From positions 2,356,001 to 2,420,000 of the forward strand of contig NZ_CP080269.1 of the NCBI RefSeq assembly GCF_019431355.1: a stretch of 64,000 bases of DNA, read 5' to 3'. Made by a program: the position numbers and the translations under genes. Below, in pieces: positions 17,686 through 27,403 of the stretch (its first letter is position 1; the number at the start of each line of letters is the position of its first letter). This DNA is from Paenibacillus sp. R14(2021) (GTDB lineage: Bacteria; Bacillota; Bacilli; Paenibacillales; Paenibacillaceae). Below the pieces are notes generated by a model. The model saw nothing but the letters and a program-made list of their open reading frames with translations, ran no database searches and was not told where the DNA came from.

Positions 17686-20100
17686 TTACGGTTGAAAACG
17701 GACCTTCAGCCTGTCATCCACCTTAGCATGCTTACGCGACATGACAAACTTCATGCCGCCTTTATCTTCAACCGTGTAATCCGCACTTGGGGTGATGACG
17801 CGCGTTGTTTCAAACGCGATGACATCCTCCGGCTGCGTCAATCGGAACGAGATTGCGTCGCCCGATACAGACGTGATTTCTGCGGTTGCGTAAGCGATGC
17901 GAATATCGCCGAACGCAACGCCGACCGGCAGCATCGCGCCGTCCTTGCCGGACATCGTCAATGGCCGCCCGCCGAACAGCTTAACGCCATGCTCGGTCAG
18001 ATGGAACTCCTTATCGAAGCCGTCCAGATTAAGCACATGAATGAATCGTTCTCCGGCGTTATTCACGGTCGAAGTCGTGAACAGCCCCAGATCACGATGA
18101 TCATGCGTCAAGCCGGCTTTGGCGCCTAACCGCTCAAGCGCCTCTCGGAACAAAGCTACGTCGCAGCTGTATGCGGCCGTAATAAAAATGGCACGGCCGC
18201 TGCCGACGCTTGCTTCAACGCCGCACGCCGCGCCCGTTTCATACATATGCAGGATCACTTCATTCCGACCTGACTCCAGCAGCTGGGCGGCAGCCGTGTG
18301 CACTTCCGGACGGCCGGAAGCCCAGCCTGCGGCAACGACGGCCGGCGACATGTTGTGACTGTTCTGTACCGTCCCTTGTACCCGGATGCCAAGCACATCG
18401 CTAAGAATCGTGCATGGTTTGCCTTCCATATCATATTGCGGCACTTGGCCGTACAGCAGCAGACCGCCTCCTTCAATTATATAGTCCGCCAGCTTACGCT
18501 GAATGTCTGCGCTTAAATAAAGTGCGCAAGGCAGAGCCAATACCGGCGTCGCTGCCGGATCGAGCGGCTTATGCTGAATATCCACCGAACCGAACCGATA
18601 ACCTGCAAGCAGCATGGATCGGCCCATGATTTCCCATCCGCCGTTTGCTCGGTTTTCTTCAATGTTCGCCAGTATCTCGCCAACCTTCCCGCTCTTCGGA
18701 TAGCGATACTCCGTCATGTAGTAGTCGGGGATAAATGCGAACGCAACGTCGTCGAGTTCTTCTTTCATGACCGCAAGCTTATCGCCCGCGGCCATCATCG
18801 TCTTGATGGCGCGCGTCATGCGCGGATAGGTATAGTTGAGCTCGCCTTCGGGACTGATCGGGGCTGCGAAGCCGTGACGTTCGCCGGTAAAAGAGACACG
18901 GTCATTGCCGTCCCCGGTTTTGATGTCCATTCGATAGTTGAATCCGCCGGTCATCAAATAGTAGTTGATCATCCGGTTGCCCTGCGCAATGCACATGCGC
19001 GTCTTAAAATCCGCTGCCGACACATCGTAGCGGCCCGATAGGTTGTTGCCGTAATTGCCGTCGCCGCATTCGAATTCAAGCGACGTCAGCGGCTGGTCCG
19101 GCAAATGGACGGCATCCATGAAGCCGTTGATCAGGTATAAGTCCTGGAAATTGCTTATCGTCAAGTCGCCAAGATAGATATCCGAGCCGGACACATACCC
19201 GGGAGCCTGCGTATAGGCTTCATAGAGCTGGCTGATACCGATCGGATATGTAAATCCCCTGCCACCGCCGGTTCCGTGAATGTTAATGAAGAACGGCACA
19301 TCGCGAACGCCGAACTCCTCCGCATAGGAGCGAAGCGTCGCCGCGTAACGGGCAAACCGGTTACGCATGTAATAACCCAAATCATGCAGCAGCTCCGCGG
19401 CATAGCTTTCCCCGGGCGAACGTATTGCTTCAATGCGAACATTACCATCCTCCAAGCTGAATGGGTACCGCTCCTTCAGCACTTCGGACTCATAGGTTCT
19501 GCCCAGCCAATCAGCGAAATCGGCAACAACATGTTCCGTTAAATCCGGACAATTGCTGACCCAGGATAGCATGCCGATCTCATTGTCGAGTTGTACGCCG
19601 ATTACCGTTCCGCCTTTGCCATGCAGCCGGGGCGCAACGACCGCCATGACTGCAGCATACCAGCTGCGCGCAGCCGCAAGAAAGCCCGGCGCCAAATAAT
19701 CGAGCGTGCGCGTCGTCGCCGCGGCGCCGTCCCAGCCCAGGGGGATCACCTCCGGATGCTTCTCATACACCCAGTAAGGAATGCCTTCGTTCTTCATTTC
19801 CGCCATGATGAACGGACCCGGGCGGACGAAGAAATAAAGCCCGTTGGCCTGGCAGAGATCAATGAATCCGGCGAGATCAAGCTCCGGCCGGGTATGGCCG
19901 TCCAAATCGAACTGCCCTTCAATCGGCTCATGACAGAGCCAAGGAACGTAAGAAGCAACCGCATTGCACCCGGTATCCTTCAGCTTATTGATACGGTCCT
20001 GCCACTCCGTCCGAGGAAGCCGGTAATAGTGCAATTCGCCGCAAAAGATCAGTTGGGGCTTGCCGTCGATCACGATTTGCTTATGGATGATTTCAATCAT
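17686..20100 (-). CDS. GH35 beta-galactosidase
   Basis: An 804-residue glycosidase without a signal peptide, so it acts in the cytosol on imported sugar. The N-terminal TIM barrel starts FCGELHYYRLPR (residues 19-30) and continues with ASYVPWLCHEPIEGQFD and RPGPFIMAEMKNEGIPYW (93-110), the GH35 signature region. VIGVQLDNEIGM places the acid/base at Glu174; the nucleophile is probably Glu342 or Glu344 in SLEFECGDGNYG. C-terminal domains from about 480 are glutamine-amidotransferase-like and beta-sandwich. AGGAG/AAGGGAT precede the ATG at 20100. It is the last gene of the ~19-kb sugar operon and would trim galactosyl residues from the oligosaccharide taken up by the transporters upstream. Confidence 0.88.
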   Translation of the reverse strand: MIEIIHKQIVIDGKPQLIFCGELHYYRLPRTEWQDRINKLKDTGCNAVASYVPWLCHEPIEGQFDLDGHTRPELDLAGFIDLCQANGLYFFVRPGPFIMAEMKNEGIPYWVYEKHPEVIPLGWDGAAATTRTLDYLAPGFLAAARSWYAAVMAVVAPRLHGKGGTVIGVQLDNEIGMLSWVSNCPDLTEHVVADFADWLGRTYESEVLKERYPFSLEDGNVRIEAIRSPGESYAAELLHDLGYYMRNRFARYAATLRSYAEEFGVRDVPFFINIHGTGGGRGFTYPIGISQLYEAYTQAPGYVSGSDIYLGDLTISNFQDLYLINGFMDAVHLPDQPLTSLEFECGDGNYGNNLSGRYDVSAADFKTRMCIAQGNRMINYYLMTGGFNYRMDIKTGDGNDRVSFTGERHGFAAPISPEGELNYTYPRMTRAIKTMMAAGDKLAVMKEELDDVAFAFIPDYYMTEYRYPKSGKVGEILANIEENRANGGWEIMGRSMLLAGYRFGSVDIQHKPLDPAATPVLALPCALYLSADIQRKLADYIIEGGGLLLYGQVPQYDMEGKPCTILSDVLGIRVQGTVQNSHNMSPAVVAAGWASGRPEVHTAAAQLLESGRNEVILHMYETGAACGVEASVGSGRAIFITAAYSCDVALFREALERLGAKAGLTHDHRDLGLFTTSTVNNAGERFIHVLNLDGFDKEFHLTEHGVKLFGGRPLTMSGKDGAMLPVGVAFGDIRIAYATAEITSVSGDAISFRLTQPEDVIAFETTRVITPSADYTVEDKGGMKFVMSRKHAKVDDRLKVRFQP

Positions 20101-20132
20101 AGGAATCCCTTTCTCCTGACGGTGGCTGGCCG

Positions 20133-21257
20133 TTATAGTTTAATGGCAAGCGATTTGGACGATGCAATCACTTCGTCTACCGTTACTTCCCGGTCCAATT
20201 GATCGGACAAGTAGATGCCTTCGCTGACCAGTATCGTTTGCAGCGCGATTTCTGCCGTCGGCAGCAGCTCCACTCTGCCTTGAAGCGCGGCAATCCAGTG
20301 ATGCTGCGACGAATCGTAGGCGTCGGTATTCTCGCGAAGCGCATGCCAGCGGTAGTTCGCATACCCGAGATCAAAGGTCGCATCCATATCCATATCGCTC
20401 AGCTGCGTGTGGTAACTGAACGGCGTTTCCCCCTGGCTCGTATGACCCGGGAACCGGACCCCGCCGGTATTGCCGACGAGGCTGCTGCCTTCAAAGCCGT
20501 TCAGATGAATCGCCCAGGCTTCAATGATATCGAGCGTTAGCCCGCCTTCGAACCGGACAAAGCCCACGCCCAGCTCTTCGACGTCGAAGCCGCTGATTTC
20601 TCTGCGCTTCTCGTCCATCGCTACCTCTTGGTACGTCTTGCCGGAAATCGTTTTCACTTTCGGCATGCCCATCAGATAGAGTAGCTGCGAGATGCGGTAT
20701 ACGCCCATATCGAACAACGCGCCGCCGGATGCATCAGCCTTGCGATTGAATTCCTTCGTCGCGTAGCCGTCCACGAATGGGCGGCCGCGTCTGCGATGGC
20801 CGGTCGAACGTGCATGATAGAGCTTGCCGAGCTTGCCTTCTTCGATTAATGTTTTCGCCGCTAGCGTCTCGATATGATAGAGAAAGCTGAGCTGAACATG
20901 CAGCATTTTGCCATGCTGCTTTGCCGCGTCGAGCATCCGCTGGCCGTCCGCATAGGAGCCCGCGATCGGCTTCTCGCAATAGACATGCTTCCCTGCTTCC
21001 AGCGCTGCAATCGTAATCGGAGCATGGAGGTTGTTATGCAAGCATACGTCCACGCCGTCCAGATCTTCGCGCTGTATTAGCTCGCGAAAATCCGTATACG
21101 TATGCGGGACGCCGAACTGCTCCGCCGTTTTCCGCAGCTGCTCTTGGTTGGTATCGCATAGCGCTACGACTTCCGCGCCCTCGAGTTTCGCATAGTTCTC
21201 CAAATGCTGCCGACCGATTAAACCTGCTCCGATAATGCCGATTCTGATCTTCTTCAC
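20133..21257 (-). CDS. Gfo/Idh/MocA-family oxidoreductase
   Basis: A 374-residue NAD(P)-dependent sugar or inositol dehydrogenase-like protein. The start is GTG at 21255-21257, with GGGGAG eight bases upstream; a longer frame to 21497 runs through the previous gene and lacks domain sequence. IRIGIIGAGLIGRQHLENY (residues 4-22) is the Rossmann loop, EKPIAGSY holds the conserved Lys of the EKP motif near 95, and GALFDMGVYRISQLLYLMG supplies the D-G-V-Y/H catalytic helix. It lies 35 bp after the isomerase/epimerase gene and 32 bp before the GH35 gene in the same operon. Confidence 0.88.
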   Translation of the reverse strand: MKKIRIGIIGAGLIGRQHLENYAKLEGAEVVALCDTNQEQLRKTAEQFGVPHTYTDFRELIQREDLDGVDVCLHNNLHAPITIAALEAGKHVYCEKPIAGSYADGQRMLDAAKQHGKMLHVQLSFLYHIETLAAKTLIEEGKLGKLYHARSTGHRRRGRPFVDGYATKEFNRKADASGGALFDMGVYRISQLLYLMGMPKVKTISGKTYQEVAMDEKRREISGFDVEELGVGFVRFEGGLTLDIIEAWAIHLNGFEGSSLVGNTGGVRFPGHTSQGETPFSYHTQLSDMDMDATFDLGYANYRWHALRENTDAYDSSQHHWIAALQGRVELLPTAEIALQTILVSEGIYLSDQLDREVTVDEVIASSKSLAIKL

Positions 21258-21292
21258 ACGCCACACTCCCCGGATTTGATCGTAATTCCCGC

Positions 21293-22063
21293 CTATTTCG
21301 ACTTCGACTGCATCAAGTTCCATGTATTGCGCGCTGTCGCGAACTGCCACGCCACCTGCGAATACTCGTTCTTGGAGGAGTGGTGCTCGATGCCCAGATG
21401 TCCCTTGTAGCCCGCCTCCTGCAGGATCGACAGCTTCTCTTCGCAATCTGGAATAACCCATGCCGCCAAATGCGTATGGAAGGCGTATTTCGCACAAAGC
21501 CGGTCGCCGTTCTCCTTGTCGACATCCCAGTTGTCAAAGTGCAGCAGGATGCCGAAATTCGGATGATCCACCGCTTCGTATACTTTTCTGATATTGGCAG
21601 GCACTCTCGAAGATCCCCAATGATTTTCGGGACCGACCATAAACCCGTGCTCCGCCGCGTAGGCCGCATACTCCTTGTAACGCTTGACCGTATAGTCGAA
21701 CTGCTCCTCCGTCATTTCCAGCTCGCGCCCGCCCATATCGATCCGAACGGTTTGCGCGCCCAGAACAGCTGCGGCTCTGAGATTTTTAAGCCCGTTTTGA
21801 TAGAATATTTCACGCTGCTGCGGATCGGTATCCCATACCTCAGCATAATCCACGCACAGGTTGGCCACGTACATGCCTTTCTCATCGAGCGCTTCTCTCA
21901 ATTTCCTCAGGTAGTCCTCCTCGAAGCTCACGAACATCATGTTCCATATATCCGCCGAATCCAAATGATAACGGTATTTGACCGTTTCGAAATACCCGAA
22001 GAGATCAATCTTGCCTTCGCTGTGCAACCCGTGAAACGAATAAGACGGAATGGAATATTTCAT
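21293..22063 (-). CDS. Sugar phosphate isomerase/epimerase (xylose-isomerase-like TIM barrel)
   Basis: A 256-residue AP-endonuclease-2-type TIM barrel starting at 22063 behind GGGAGGCAGAACAA. MKYSIPSYSFHGLH opens the barrel, and VGPENHWGSSRVPANI and GILLHFDNWDVDKEN contribute metal-binding Glu/His/Asp residues, with GHLGIEHHSSKNEYSQVAW as the final Glu/His strand. Such proteins isomerise or epimerise free or keto sugars, often paired with Gfo/Idh/MocA dehydrogenases that oxidise and re-reduce a hydroxyl, exactly the arrangement here (a dehydrogenase on each side). The precise sugar is unknown. Confidence 0.87.
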   Translation of the reverse strand: MKYSIPSYSFHGLHSEGKIDLFGYFETVKYRYHLDSADIWNMMFVSFEEDYLRKLREALDEKGMYVANLCVDYAEVWDTDPQQREIFYQNGLKNLRAAAVLGAQTVRIDMGGRELEMTEEQFDYTVKRYKEYAAYAAEHGFMVGPENHWGSSRVPANIRKVYEAVDHPNFGILLHFDNWDVDKENGDRLCAKYAFHTHLAAWVIPDCEEKLSILQEAGYKGHLGIEHHSSKNEYSQVAWQFATARNTWNLMQSKSK

Positions 22064-22135
22064 TTGTTCTGCCTCCCGATTATCGTTGTGATTGGATTCC
22101 TCGCTACATCCCCGGTACTTCAATTGCGCGTTCCC

Positions 22136-23203
22136 TTACAGTTTAACTTCGGAGCCGGTGCGGGCGGATTCATAGATTGCAGTTAAGATGTTGATCATAT
22201 CCACGCCCTGGTCGATCGTGAATATCGGCTTCGCGCGGCCTGTTACGACTTCCACGAAGTGGTACAGGTTCTCGCCGTGTCCGCCGGTATCTTCGCCCAG
22301 ATGCGGAAACAGATCCGTAACGACGCCGCTTGATTCGCCGTAGATGCCAAGCTTGCCATTGCGGAAATTAAAGCCGGCTTTCGTGCCCCGCAGCTCTACG
22401 AAATTAGCCTCTTCGTCGATATTGGAAGCCCAGCTGAATTCGATCTGCAGCGAAGCGCCGTTATCGAACCGGATGAAGCCGATCGCCAAGTCTTCCACGT
22501 CGAATATGCCCTCATCCTCCGACTTCTCGCCGAACTTGCTATGCTCCGAGCCCGCAATGTCGTCACTGTCTGCGAATTTCGTGTAGGTTGCGCCCGTCAC
22601 GGAAACCGGTTTGGGATTGCCCATGAACCAAATTGCCAAGTCGATAAAATGGACGCCGAGATCGATCAGCGGGCCTCCTCCGGACAGCTCTTTCGTCGTA
22701 AACCAGCCGCCTTTGCCCGGAATACCCCGCCGGCGGGTCCAGCCGCAGCGGCCCGCATAGGCTTCGCCCATTCCGCCTTCTTCAATCCACTGCTTAATGA
22801 ACCTGGAAGCGGGGCGGAACCGGTTGTTGCGCATAACCATCAGCACTTTGCCGCTCTTCTCCGCTGCCCGCTGCATTTTGACCGCCTCTTCAGGGCTTAC
22901 CGCATCCGGCTTCTCGCAGAAGACATGTTTGCCGGCTTCCAGCGCCGCAACCGCGATTTCGGAGTGGAACAGGTTCGGCGTACAAATATCGATAATATCG
23001 ATGTCTTCCATTTCCAGCACGTCGCGGTAGTCTCTGAACGCCAGCGGGATGCCGTGCTGCTTGGCAGCGGCCTCCGCCTTAGCCAGATCAAGATCGACGA
23101 TTGCGGCGATTTCAAGCTCGGGATGCGTCTTGAGCGGCTCCGAGTGCGCCCATTGGAAAATTCCTCCGGCGCCGATTACAGCAACTTTCAGTCTCTTTGA
23201 CAT
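22136..23203 (-). CDS. Gfo/Idh/MocA-family oxidoreductase
   Basis: A 355-residue dehydrogenase starting at 23203 behind AAGGTGG (a GTG at 23215 is too close to the site). LKVAVIGAGGIFQWAH (residues 4-19) is the nucleotide loop, with an unusual Phe-Gln-Trp after the third Gly. VFCEKPDAVSPEEAVKM contains the EKP Lys, and GGGPLIDLGVHFIDLAIWFMG gives the Asp-x-x-x-His catalytic pair. It differs clearly in sequence from the second Gfo/Idh/MocA gene of this operon, so they are probably not duplicates but work at different steps or positions on the sugar. Confidence 0.88.
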   Translation of the reverse strand: MSKRLKVAVIGAGGIFQWAHSEPLKTHPELEIAAIVDLDLAKAEAAAKQHGIPLAFRDYRDVLEMEDIDIIDICTPNLFHSEIAVAALEAGKHVFCEKPDAVSPEEAVKMQRAAEKSGKVLMVMRNNRFRPASRFIKQWIEEGGMGEAYAGRCGWTRRRGIPGKGGWFTTKELSGGGPLIDLGVHFIDLAIWFMGNPKPVSVTGATYTKFADSDDIAGSEHSKFGEKSEDEGIFDVEDLAIGFIRFDNGASLQIEFSWASNIDEEANFVELRGTKAGFNFRNGKLGIYGESSGVVTDLFPHLGEDTGGHGENLYHFVEVVTGRAKPIFTIDQGVDMINILTAIYESARTGSEVKL

Positions 23204-23249
23204 GTTGATTACCACCTTATAGGAGAATTAATGGGTGAGCAGCCTTGGC

Positions 23250-24215
23250 TTATTCCCCCGTAATACCTGTCTTATCCACAACCTCCGTAAAGCGCTTCTG
23301 CGCGAACAGATAGAGGATGAGGAGCGGCAATACAATGAGCAGCGTCCCCGCCATCCGAATGGATTCGTTAATATTCTGCTGTTTCCCGGCCGTCGTAACG
23401 GACGAGTACATCCTCGAATAGGTGTCGTTGAAGGTTTTCAGCTTCAGCGGCAGCGTCGTTAAATTCTCGCCCAAATATAGCGAGGTCAAATAGGTCTCAT
23501 TCCAATGCCACACCATCGAGAACAGAAACACGACGACTAGCGCCGGAGCGGAGATCGGCAATATAATCCGGAAAAACGTGCGGATAAAGCCCGCGCCGTC
23601 CATTTGCGCCGCTTCCTCCAGCGATAGCGGAATCGTGCGGAAGAACTGCGTATAAATCAGGATAAACAGCACGCCTTTGATGCCTTGACCCAGTAGAGCC
23701 GGCACGATAAAGGGGAGCGAAGAGCCAAGCATGCCGTATTCCTGGAAGAGCAGGAAGAGCGGAATCATGACCACCTGCGTCGGAATGATGAAGGTAATCA
23801 TCATAAGGCCGAAAATGACCGGCTTGCCCGGAAAACGGAATTTCGCCAAGCCATAGCCTATGATCGCGCAAGAGACGGTCTGGCCGATGGCCGGGAGCGC
23901 CGAATTCATGACCGACGTCCAGAACGAAGTCATGAAGTCGAGCACCTTATAGGCTTGAACGAAATTTTGAACATACAGCTTCTGCGGGATCCAGAGCACC
24001 GTCGGATCAAGCAAATCCGGCAGGCTCTTGAAGCTCTGGGAGACCAAGTACAAGATCGGATACAGGTAGACGAAGCCGACGCTGATCAACAGGCCGTAGA
24101 CGAACAGCTTAAAAATAATGCCGTCGTTGCCTTGCCTGCCGAGAAGAATACGTTTGCCGCGGTAGAAGAGACGGATGAGCAGCGCCTTGTTCAGCAGCTG
24201 TTTAACGTGTTCCAC
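23250..24215 (-). CDS. Carbohydrate ABC transporter permease, MalG type (pair A)
   Basis: A 321-residue inner-membrane permease with six segments. The start is a GTG (24213-24215) behind GGAGGAAAGCTA, overlapping the end of the upstream permease by 14 bp. LEEAAQMDGAGFIRTFFRIILP (about residues 205-226) is the EAA loop that docks on the ATPase. The C-terminus (FAQKRFTEVVDKTGITG) is the usual MalG-type ending. It forms a heterodimer with the product of 24202-25083. No ATPase gene occurs in the operon. Confidence 0.9.
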   Translation of the reverse strand: MEHVKQLLNKALLIRLFYRGKRILLGRQGNDGIIFKLFVYGLLISVGFVYLYPILYLVSQSFKSLPDLLDPTVLWIPQKLYVQNFVQAYKVLDFMTSFWTSVMNSALPAIGQTVSCAIIGYGLAKFRFPGKPVIFGLMMITFIIPTQVVMIPLFLLFQEYGMLGSSLPFIVPALLGQGIKGVLFILIYTQFFRTIPLSLEEAAQMDGAGFIRTFFRIILPISAPALVVVFLFSMVWHWNETYLTSLYLGENLTTLPLKLKTFNDTYSRMYSSVTTAGKQQNINESIRMAGTLLIVLPLLILYLFAQKRFTEVVDKTGITGE

Positions 24216-25083
24216 TAGCTTTCCTCCGTTTCATGGGCACATCATCGACATTTCTGAACATGAGCAGAATGAGCAGCAGCATGACGAAGATGACGCCGAA
24301 GTAAATCCAGGACAGAGCCGTTGCATAGCCGAAGCCGGTATCGAGCCGAAACATATTTTCCTTGATCAGCACGATGACGTCGCTGAACGAGTTCGTGAAC
24401 AAATCGACGGTCGTGTAAATCAAATTTACCGCGATGAACGGCTTGATGGCGGGCAGCGTGATTTTCCAGAAGATGACCCACGGCGATGCTCCGTCGATGG
24501 ATGCCGCTTCGAACACCTGCTTGTTGACCTTCTGCAGCCCGGCAAGGAAGATCAGAATTTGCACGCCGGAGAACCACAGAATGAGGATCAGCTGCTGGAT
24601 AAGGCCAATGATCGGCGTCGACCATGCGGGGCTCAGGTTATCCTGTATGATCTGCACGATGCCGTACTTCTCTACGAGCGGTATCGACGTCGCACCTTGG
24701 CTGAACAGCTCGTTGACAACCTCGCCGCTCGTAATAACGACAGGCAAGAAGAAGATCGCCCGGAAGAAGCCTTTCATCTTGATCGGCTGATTGATGAGCA
24801 GCGCGACAAGCATGGCGAACACGATAATGATCGGGATCATGCCGATAACCGATTTAATGAACAGCAGCAGCTTCTCGACGAACTCCGGATCGGACAAGAA
24901 GGCGTATTTGTAATTGTCCCCGTGAATATACTGGGTTTCGATGCCCGTTGAAGTAATCGTGACCCGATTGAAGCTCATGTATAGCGAGAAGTAAATCGGG
25001 TACGCCATAAACAAGAGGAAGCCGATGATCCAAGGAAGCACAAGCACGTAGCCGGTTACCGCTTCCCTCATTCGTTTGGACAT
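24202..25083 (-). CDS. Carbohydrate ABC transporter permease, MalF type (pair A)
   Basis: A 293-residue permease starting at 25083 (MSKRMREAVTGYVLVLPWII) after a GGAGGAG site. The LPWIIGFLLFMAYPIYFSLYMSF segment is typical of MalF/UgpA-like subunits. FEAASIDGASPWVIFWKITLP (about residue 185-205) is the EAA loop. The gene begins inside the last codons of the DUF5696 gene region (8-bp gap) and overlaps its partner, so translation is coupled. Substrate is presumably the oligosaccharide processed by the dehydrogenases and GH35 enzyme downstream. Confidence 0.9.
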   Translation of the reverse strand: MSKRMREAVTGYVLVLPWIIGFLLFMAYPIYFSLYMSFNRVTITSTGIETQYIHGDNYKYAFLSDPEFVEKLLLFIKSVIGMIPIIIVFAMLVALLINQPIKMKGFFRAIFFLPVVITSGEVVNELFSQGATSIPLVEKYGIVQIIQDNLSPAWSTPIIGLIQQLILILWFSGVQILIFLAGLQKVNKQVFEAASIDGASPWVIFWKITLPAIKPFIAVNLIYTTVDLFTNSFSDVIVLIKENMFRLDTGFGYATALSWIYFGVIFVMLLLILLMFRNVDDVPMKRRKASGTR

Positions 25084-25090
25084 TTTCAAT

Positions 25091-27403
25091 CTACTCTCCT
25101 CCGTTGACCGCGAAGCTTTTCGCTTTGACGATAACGCCGTCCAGCGTGTAGTCGCTTGACGTATAGTTGACGATGATTTGCACACCGTTCGAATACGTCA
25201 CCCTCACGATGCCGTAAGCCGGAACTTCGCGTGATTCGATCGTCGCATCCTGCACATGCTTCAGCGCTTCGTTCGACATGGCGTAAAGCTCAATCGCCGG
25301 CTGTTCCAAATCCGTATACTGCGTGGCGAGCAAGTCCGTCGACGGCGTATCTCTCAGCTTGGAATACGGCTCATGCGTCATCAACACCGAAGGATAGGCG
25401 CCGAATTCCACCATGCGGAGCATATCCTCGCGCGGACTGGAATTGAAATTGACGGGACGCGCGTAGTAATCCACGATGCCGTGAAGCAGCACCTGCAGGA
25501 ATGGAACGGTGTCCGTCTCGTACATGTACTGAGAGGAGCCGAGCGACATGCCGAATATCGCGTTCGTATACTTCCACATGTAATCGTTCGGCATATACAT
25601 GGCCAAATTACGGTTCAAGCTTCCGGACATCTTCTCTGCGAGCTTGCGGTACTCGCCGGCAGCCTGCTCGCGCGTAAACGCATGCTTGGCATTATAGTCG
25701 GAGAACAGGAACTGTCCGATCCCTTCCAGCGCAAGCCCGTCGATCCCTATCTTCCGAAGCTTCTTCGTATCCGCTTCTCCGATTTCGCGCGCTTTGCCGG
25801 GGCTGATGAACCGGGTCATGATATCCTCGAAAGCTTCATCCGAACTCCAGCCAAAGAACGGATATTCGACGATCTCGTTGCTGAGTGACCTTACCGCATC
25901 CTTGCGGAAGCTGAGCAGATCCGTTCCTTCGAAAGCATTCATGTAATCGTTAGCCAAATAAAGCGGAATGCGTCTGCTGGTCAAGTACTGCTGCAGCTTT
26001 TTCAAGCCGCTTTGTCCGCCAAGCTTGGACTCGACCGGGAATTCCGCCGGACGCGTACCGTTCGCTCCGCCGTCCGACCAGCCTTTATACTCGGCCGTCA
26101 CATGCGTTATGCCTTGGGCTGCAAGCCGGTCGATGATCGTTCGGGCTTGATTGAACGTCGTCATGGCAACTACGCTTGCATGCAGCAGGCCCGGCTCAGT
26201 TTCGCCGCCGAACAGCTGGACCTGCAGCGGAATGTCGGAGCCCGGCTTCGTCGTCCGGACCAGCTCGCTTTTATCCTGCAGGTACGAACGGTATGACTTG
26301 GCCATACCGACATAGTCGGCCTGATCGCCGCCGAGGAACAGATAACGTACTTGCCGATCGCTCGCGATCGCTTCCTTCTGGAAGGTATTATAGCCGCCCA
26401 TCGTCTTGCTGGTCGGCTGGAAGTACCCGTAACGAATCGTAAACTTCGGCGATATCCAGTAGAAATCCGTATTCAGGCCGCTTGGATAAGCCGTAATTTC
26501 GGCATTATACCTGCCGTCCTCCACGATACCGAGCAGCCCGTTCTGACCGGGCCCATGAACAACCCCGAATACGGGCACAGGCGTTTCTCCCGAATAACTC
26601 TCCATATTGTCGGAGGCGATATCCATGCCGTAAATCTTGCCGACATAGGGCTCGTCGAAGCGCGTATGCGCTTTATTGAACCGAATCAATGCGCCGCTCC
26701 GGTCTGGAATGAAGAGATAGCCCGGAATATCGGCCTTATGCACGGCACCGAGGAACGGATAAGGCTGGATCGAGGCAAGCTTGCTCTTGCCTTTCTCCCA
26801 CATGGACGGCTGAGGTACCGAAACGACGAGCGAATCGCCGTCCAGCTTCACCTCAAGTGTCATCCCTGCTTGGATATTGGTCAGGTTCAGCTTGAGGCGC
26901 AAGCCTTGGGGAATGGCTTCGACCGCAACCACTTTGCCGCCCAGCGACAAGTAGCTGCCGGTAATGAGCATGTTATTCTCATCGTAATACGTAATGAGCA
27001 GCGGGGACTTCACCGCCGTCTTCCAATCCCCATTCAGCCCGCCGGATTCGATATCTGCCTCCTTCGGAGCCGAAGACCATACATAGCCGGTTGCCTTGTT
27101 CTTGATCATCATCGCAAGCGTTTTCTCGGACATATAGAGCGCCAGTTTGCCGCCCTCCCCGATCAGCTTGAAATCGGAAGGAATCGGCCGAACGGGAACC
27201 GCTGCCGCCTGCTGCTCCGGCATGGTGTAATTATTGGAACGGTAAGGAAAAGTGCCTTCTTTCGGATTAAGAATACTCGCAGCTTCGATAGTCGAAGCCG
27301 AAGGCTCAGGCTGTCCCTCTTCGCCGTATACGAACCGGAACATACCGAAAACAGCGAGAAGAGAAGCCGCGATCAGGACTGCCGTCTTCTTGTTATCTGA
27401 CAC
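25091..27403 (-). CDS. DUF5696-family extracellular protein
   Basis: A 770-residue protein, start GTG at 27401-27403 after AGAGGTG, overlapping the previous gene by 11 bp. Residues 6-25 are one hydrophobic segment (KTAVLIAASLLAVFGMF) that would anchor it to the membrane or act as an uncleaved signal; there is no lipobox. The rest looks extracellular: a beta-rich first half (about 80-350), then a TIM-barrel-like half with YRSYLQDKSEL, GITHVTAEYKGWSDGG, IPLYLANDYMNAFEGTD and IGIDGLALEGIGQF. This matches DUF5696 proteins of Paenibacillus, which have no known activity, in just this gene context. A glycoside-hydrolase-derived sugar-binding role is possible. Confidence 0.75.
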   Translation of the reverse strand: MSDNKKTAVLIAASLLAVFGMFRFVYGEEGQPEPSASTIEAASILNPKEGTFPYRSNNYTMPEQQAAAVPVRPIPSDFKLIGEGGKLALYMSEKTLAMMIKNKATGYVWSSAPKEADIESGGLNGDWKTAVKSPLLITYYDENNMLITGSYLSLGGKVVAVEAIPQGLRLKLNLTNIQAGMTLEVKLDGDSLVVSVPQPSMWEKGKSKLASIQPYPFLGAVHKADIPGYLFIPDRSGALIRFNKAHTRFDEPYVGKIYGMDIASDNMESYSGETPVPVFGVVHGPGQNGLLGIVEDGRYNAEITAYPSGLNTDFYWISPKFTIRYGYFQPTSKTMGGYNTFQKEAIASDRQVRYLFLGGDQADYVGMAKSYRSYLQDKSELVRTTKPGSDIPLQVQLFGGETEPGLLHASVVAMTTFNQARTIIDRLAAQGITHVTAEYKGWSDGGANGTRPAEFPVESKLGGQSGLKKLQQYLTSRRIPLYLANDYMNAFEGTDLLSFRKDAVRSLSNEIVEYPFFGWSSDEAFEDIMTRFISPGKAREIGEADTKKLRKIGIDGLALEGIGQFLFSDYNAKHAFTREQAAGEYRKLAEKMSGSLNRNLAMYMPNDYMWKYTNAIFGMSLGSSQYMYETDTVPFLQVLLHGIVDYYARPVNFNSSPREDMLRMVEFGAYPSVLMTHEPYSKLRDTPSTDLLATQYTDLEQPAIELYAMSNEALKHVQDATIESREVPAYGIVRVTYSNGVQIIVNYTSSDYTLDGVIVKAKSFAVNGGE

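Noticed and set aside
26351..27400. Plus-strand open frame of about 349 codons opposite the DUF5696 gene
   Set aside because: Antisense composition artefact; no start signal and no recognisable domain, while the minus-strand gene has coupled neighbours on both sides.
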